Part shown: positions 61,230 to 64,000 of the stretch, piece by piece | Position numbering within the stretch: the stretch's first letter is position 1 | Layout: each line of letters starts with the position of its first letter | Assembly: GCA_023662875.1 (NCBI GenBank) | Contig: JAMPIG010000005.1 | Span: 1-64,000, forward strand | Length of the DNA stretch: 64,000 bases | From: Roseburia sp. | GTDB lineage: Bacteria; Bacillota; Clostridia; Lachnospirales; Lachnospiraceae | Reading direction: 5' to 3' | The notes under the pieces: generated by a model | Told to the model about the DNA's origin: nothing | Seen by the model: the letters and a program-made list of their open reading frames with translations, nothing else | The model's database searches: none | Translations under genes and position numbers: made by a program

Positions 61230-61838
61230 TTATAGAGGATCCAGCGTCTCCTGAATCGCCCTCATCAGCTCCTCATAAGTCTCAAAGGACGGTAAATCTG
61301 GATTGTCCTTCCTGATCTGCTCCGTACTCTGAAAAAGGAACCCCGCCTTGCCCGCCCGGATCATCGCCAGATCGTTATAGCTATCCCCTGCGGCGATGGT
61401 CTGAAAACCGATGGACTGCAGAGCCTTTACCGTGCTCAGCTTTGAATTTTCAATCCGCATCCGATAGCCCGTAATCTCTCCGCTCTCCGCCGTCTCCAGG
61501 GAATTGCAGAAGATCGTAGGCCAGCCCAGTTTCCTCATCAGAGGCGAGGCAAACTCCGTAAACGTATCGCTGATAATGATGACCTGGCAGAAGCTGCGCA
61601 GTTCATCCAGAAACTCCCTTGCCCCGGGGAGGGGATCGATCGTCGCAATCGTCGCCTGAATCTGCCGCAGTCCCAGCCCGTTCGCCTTTAAAACATCCAG
61701 CCTCTGCCGCATCAGCTTATCATAATCCGGCTCATCCCGGGTTGTCCGTCTCAGCTCCGGAATCCCGCTGGCTTCCGCGAAAGCGATCCAGATCTCCGGT
61801 ACGAGCACGCCCTCCAGATCCAAACATACAATATCCAT
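61230..61838 (-). CDS. thrH: ThrH-type HAD phosphatase (phosphoserine phosphatase / homoserine phosphotransferase)
   Basis: A 202-residue HAD enzyme starting MDIVCLDLEGVLVPEIWIAF, the ThrH signature with the catalytic Asp (D7) and Glu in place of the usual second Asp. Further motifs are IISDTFTEFA (motif II), a lysine near SKLSTVKAL, and AGDSYNDLAMI (motif IV). ThrH from Pseudomonas dephosphorylates phosphoserine and can transfer the phosphate to homoserine. A role in serine synthesis is the simplest reading. It is the end of a short minus-strand run with the esterase gene 26 bases upstream. Confidence 0.88.
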   Translation of the reverse strand: MDIVCLDLEGVLVPEIWIAFAEASGIPELRRTTRDEPDYDKLMRQRLDVLKANGLGLRQIQATIATIDPLPGAREFLDELRSFCQVIIISDTFTEFASPLMRKLGWPTIFCNSLETAESGEITGYRMRIENSKLSTVKALQSIGFQTIAAGDSYNDLAMIRAGKAGFLFQSTEQIRKDNPDLPSFETYEELMRAIQETLDPL

Positions 61839-61864
61839 ACTTGTCCCCCTTATACGCTCAAGTC

Positions 61865-62896
61865 CTACTTCCCGTTCGGCAGCCTTCTCAGCTGTTCGTC
61901 CAGCTGGTCGAGCGCCGCCTTCGGCACGTTGGCAAAGCCCAGCGCATCCCGCAGCTTCATATTCTTTGCCAGCGCCGCCAGCTCCTCCGGCTGCTCTTCC
62001 GTTCCGCCGGGCACCCGCTGCCTTGCCGCCTGCAGGAGAGGCTCCAGAACCGCCCTGGCCCCCGCGTCCGCCATCAGCTTGCCCATGGTACAGTCGATCG
62101 ACAGGAAGTCGTCCTGGTCTCCGTTGATCCTCGCCTTACAGGCGGGCTCCTCCAGACCCTCCGGCCCGAAATCTCCCATGACGTCCCTGAGCCACCCTAC
62201 GCTGTCCTCCACCCAGCGGGGAATCCGGTCGCACATCTCCGTCTCCTTCCCCTGAACCGAGCTGTCGCAGGTTGAAAAGCCGTGAGGGCCGTAGGCGTAA
62301 ATATGGCTTTCAAAGGAAACTCCGTTCCGGCTTAAAGCCGACAGGAATTCCAGACTGTTGTCGATCGGCACGACGTTGTCCGTCCTGGACGCAAACAGAA
62401 AGCAGGGCGGCGTCTTCTCGTCCACCTGCCCGATCAGCCCGGGAGCCGACTTATTACAGCCCTTTACATCCTCGTTCAGCACCGCGTAGCCCAGGATCGC
62501 CGCCGCGGGGCGGATCCTTCCCATCGTCGCGGCGGCCGCCGCCAGATGCCCTCCCGCGGAAAAGCCGATCACCGCAATTTTTTTCGGATACAGTTTCCAT
62601 TCCTCCGCCTTGCCCGTAATCATCTCCATCGCCTGCTCATAGTCCTCCAGCGGCTGGGGCCAGACAGCGTCCTGCTTCACCGAGTAGCGCAGGATAAACA
62701 CCTGATAGCCCGCCTTCAGATAAGGAAAAGCCACCGGATCCGCCTCCCTGTCCGAGCACATTTGGTAGCCGCCCCCGGGCAGAACCAGAATCGCCGGTCT
62801 CCTGTCGATATTGTGAAATTCCCCGCCGACCTCCTGCAAATAGGCTGTCAGGGTTACGCCCCTATCCTCGTTTAACGTAATAAATTCTCTCTGCAT
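61865..62896 (-). CDS. Alpha/beta hydrolase, probable acetyl esterase, with C-terminal helical domain
   Basis: A 343-residue cytosolic hydrolase. LVLPGGGYQMCSDREADPVA is the oxyanion-hole segment, the nucleophile is Ser in GFSAGGHLAA (near residue 125), Asp lies in SRTDNVVPIDN, and His in GPHGFSTC. The family includes xylan and sugar acetyl esterases, which fits the glycosidases in the window. After about residue 250 a separate helical domain follows (CTMGKLMADAGARAVLEPLL), found attached to several clostridial carbohydrate proteins. The ATG at 62896 follows AGGAGGT; the longer frame to 62977 is repeat sequence. Confidence 0.85.
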   Translation of the reverse strand: MQREFITLNEDRGVTLTAYLQEVGGEFHNIDRRPAILVLPGGGYQMCSDREADPVAFPYLKAGYQVFILRYSVKQDAVWPQPLEDYEQAMEMITGKAEEWKLYPKKIAVIGFSAGGHLAAAAATMGRIRPAAAILGYAVLNEDVKGCNKSAPGLIGQVDEKTPPCFLFASRTDNVVPIDNSLEFLSALSRNGVSFESHIYAYGPHGFSTCDSSVQGKETEMCDRIPRWVEDSVGWLRDVMGDFGPEGLEEPACKARINGDQDDFLSIDCTMGKLMADAGARAVLEPLLQAARQRVPGGTEEQPEELAALAKNMKLRDALGFANVPKAALDQLDEQLRRLPNGK

Positions 62897-62931
62897 ACTT
62901 ACCTCCTGTTCCGGCAGCTTGCGCTGCTCAT

Positions 62932-63043
62932 GGAAGAATGCCCGCCCAAAGAGGTGGGCTACGCCCCCTCTTGGCATTCTTCTGTGTGTAACTTAGATTT
63001 TCTAAGCCAGTGTACTTTACTGGCTTAGAAAATCTTTACACAC
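62932..63043. repeat. Double long hairpin element, family 3, after pyrF
   Basis: Two large perfect inverted repeats: GAAGAATGCC/GGCATTCTTC with an inner AAGAGG-GGGC...GCCC-CCTCTT (about 62933-62982), and AGATTTTCTAAGCCAG with its exact 16-bp complement (62995-63035), extended by GTGTGTAA/TTACACAC to 63043. The second starts three bases after the pyrF stop codon and probably terminates it. Related sequences are at 34156 and 59433. Confidence 0.85.
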
Positions 63044-63045
63044 TT

Positions 63046-63990
63046 TTACCGCCTGGAAAATCTTTGTTCACACGCCTGCGCGATATCCTCGCGCATCGCG
63101 ATCACCGCCGCCCTCGCGGCGTCCGCATACCCCTCGCCGCCGTACTCCGCATACTGCTCCTGCTGGTAGGCAGCGATAATTCCTCTGGAAGAATTAATGA
63201 TAGCGCCCAGTCCGTCCTCGTGAAAAAAATGCGCCAGATCCGCGCCCTTTCCGCCCTGGGCTCCGTAGCCCGGAACCAGGATAAAGGTCTTCGGCATGAG
63301 CTTCCGCAGAATCCTTCCCTGCTCCGGATAGGTTGCGCCGACCACCGCTCCGACAAAGCTGTAATCGCCCTCCTCCGGCATACACTCCTGCCCCCAGGCC
63401 GCTACCTGCTCTCCCACCAGCTCATAAATCGGTCTCCCGTCCACAAGCCGATCCTGCAGCTCGCCGCTGCTGGGATTGGAGGTCTTTACCAGGACAAATA
63501 TGCCCTTTTTCTCCTCCCGGCAGACCTTCAAAAAGGGCTTTACACCGTCGGAGCCAAGGTAAGGGTTCACCGTGGCAAAGTCCTCGTTAAAGCCGTAGAG
63601 CAATCGGCTTCCTACCTGTACCTTCCCCAGATGCCCCACCGCGTAAGCCTCGGAGGTAGAACCGATATCGCCACGCTTGATATCCCCGATCACGACCAGC
63701 CCCTTCTCCTTACAGTAGTCCACCGTCTTCTGGAAGACCGCCATCCCCGGAAGGCCGAACTGCTCATACATGGCGATCTGGGGCTTTACCGCCGGTATCA
63801 GGTCGCAGACCGCGTCCACAATCCCCCGGTTAAACCGCCAGACTGCCTCCGCCGCCCCCTCCAGCGTCTCCCCATACTCCGCGAAAGCCGCCCTTCGGAT
63901 ATGCTCCGGCACATATTTCAACATCGGATCCAGCCCCACCACAATCGGGGCGTTCGTCCGCCGGATCCCGGAAATCAGTTTCTGAATCAT
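63046..63990 (-). CDS. pyrF: Orotidine 5'-phosphate decarboxylase, subfamily 2
   Basis: The last step of UMP synthesis: decarboxylation of orotidine 5'-phosphate. The 314-residue length and IVVGLDPMLKYVPEHI start are those of the long PyrF subfamily 2 found in clostridia. The catalytic block is VVIGDIKRGDIGSTSEAYA (Lys and Asp residues near 100), with NPYLGSDGVKPF and the C-terminal phosphate site FILVPGYGAQGG. AGGAGGCGCG lies directly before the ATG at 63990, at the window edge. Other pyrimidine genes probably lie further right. Confidence 0.95.
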   Translation of the reverse strand: MIQKLISGIRRTNAPIVVGLDPMLKYVPEHIRRAAFAEYGETLEGAAEAVWRFNRGIVDAVCDLIPAVKPQIAMYEQFGLPGMAVFQKTVDYCKEKGLVVIGDIKRGDIGSTSEAYAVGHLGKVQVGSRLLYGFNEDFATVNPYLGSDGVKPFLKVCREEKKGIFVLVKTSNPSSGELQDRLVDGRPIYELVGEQVAAWGQECMPEEGDYSFVGAVVGATYPEQGRILRKLMPKTFILVPGYGAQGGKGADLAHFFHEDGLGAIINSSRGIIAAYQQEQYAEYGGEGYADAARAAVIAMREDIAQACEQRFSRR

Positions 63991-64000
63991 CGCGCCTCCT

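Overview
The window looks like chromosome of a spore-forming, fermentative Firmicute, most probably a Lachnospiraceae-type Clostridium (inference). The evidence is the conserved run yicC-remA-gmk-rpoZ-rimO-pgsA-cinA-recA-recX-rny, a spoIIM/nudF pair, an NFACT-type rqcH, strong GGAGG ribosome-binding sites, TTGACA/TATAAT-like promoters, a Spo0A-type DNA-binding protein, and carbohydrate genes typical of gut species (GH31, GH2, maltodextrin ABC transporter). Coding DNA is GC-rich, so many long antisense open frames are spurious. No tRNA, rRNA or CRISPR array was seen.

1-13.7 kb is housekeeping. A plus-strand DAHP synthase is followed by a long minus-strand series (read right to left): yicC, remA, gmk, rpoZ, rimO, pgsA, cinA, then recA under a LexA-controlled promoter, recX, rny, an aspartate aminotransferase, nudF and spoIIM. 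13.7-14.4 kb is non-coding and carries a heptamer array plus a triplicated ~188-bp unit. 14.4-21.8 kb is a cell-envelope block: lipoprotein, SGNH protein, MBOAT acyltransferase, transglutaminase-like protein and a D-Ala-D-Ala dipeptidase-like protein. 21.9-36.3 kb holds an Rpn-type pseudogene, rqcH, a GH31 glucosidase, recJ / MVF flippase / glgA, a receiver-less Spo0A-like regulator, holA and two unrecognised membrane proteins.

36.5-56.8 kb is the accessory part. A GH2 beta-galactosidase-like gene is followed by a small serine recombinase. Directly downstream are two 27-bp inverted repeats (26/27 identical) bracketing 77 bp that contain a good sigma-A promoter now pointing backwards. Each repeat is a dyad around an asymmetric central dinucleotide. 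I read this as an invertible promoter switch controlling an unrecognised cytoplasmic protein and a zinc-ribbon/leucine-rich-repeat protein. It is followed by a broken zinc-ribbon gene, an AAA-ATPase/PD-(D/E)XK protein, an ECF sigma/anti-sigma pair, a type I holin-like toxin with a convergent antisense RNA, two paralogous propeller plus solute-binding-protein lipoproteins (one with its signal peptide out of frame at an A7 run), a hemerythrin/response-regulator protein behind a tandem palindrome array, a 50-residue small protein gene, and an AgrC/LytTR two-component pair.

56.9-64 kb returns to metabolism: malG, malF, malE with a promoter and dyad operator, a ThrH-type phosphatase, an alpha/beta hydrolase and pyrF. 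Several dispersed hairpin families recur at gene 3' ends across the window; one shows compensatory base changes between two copies.
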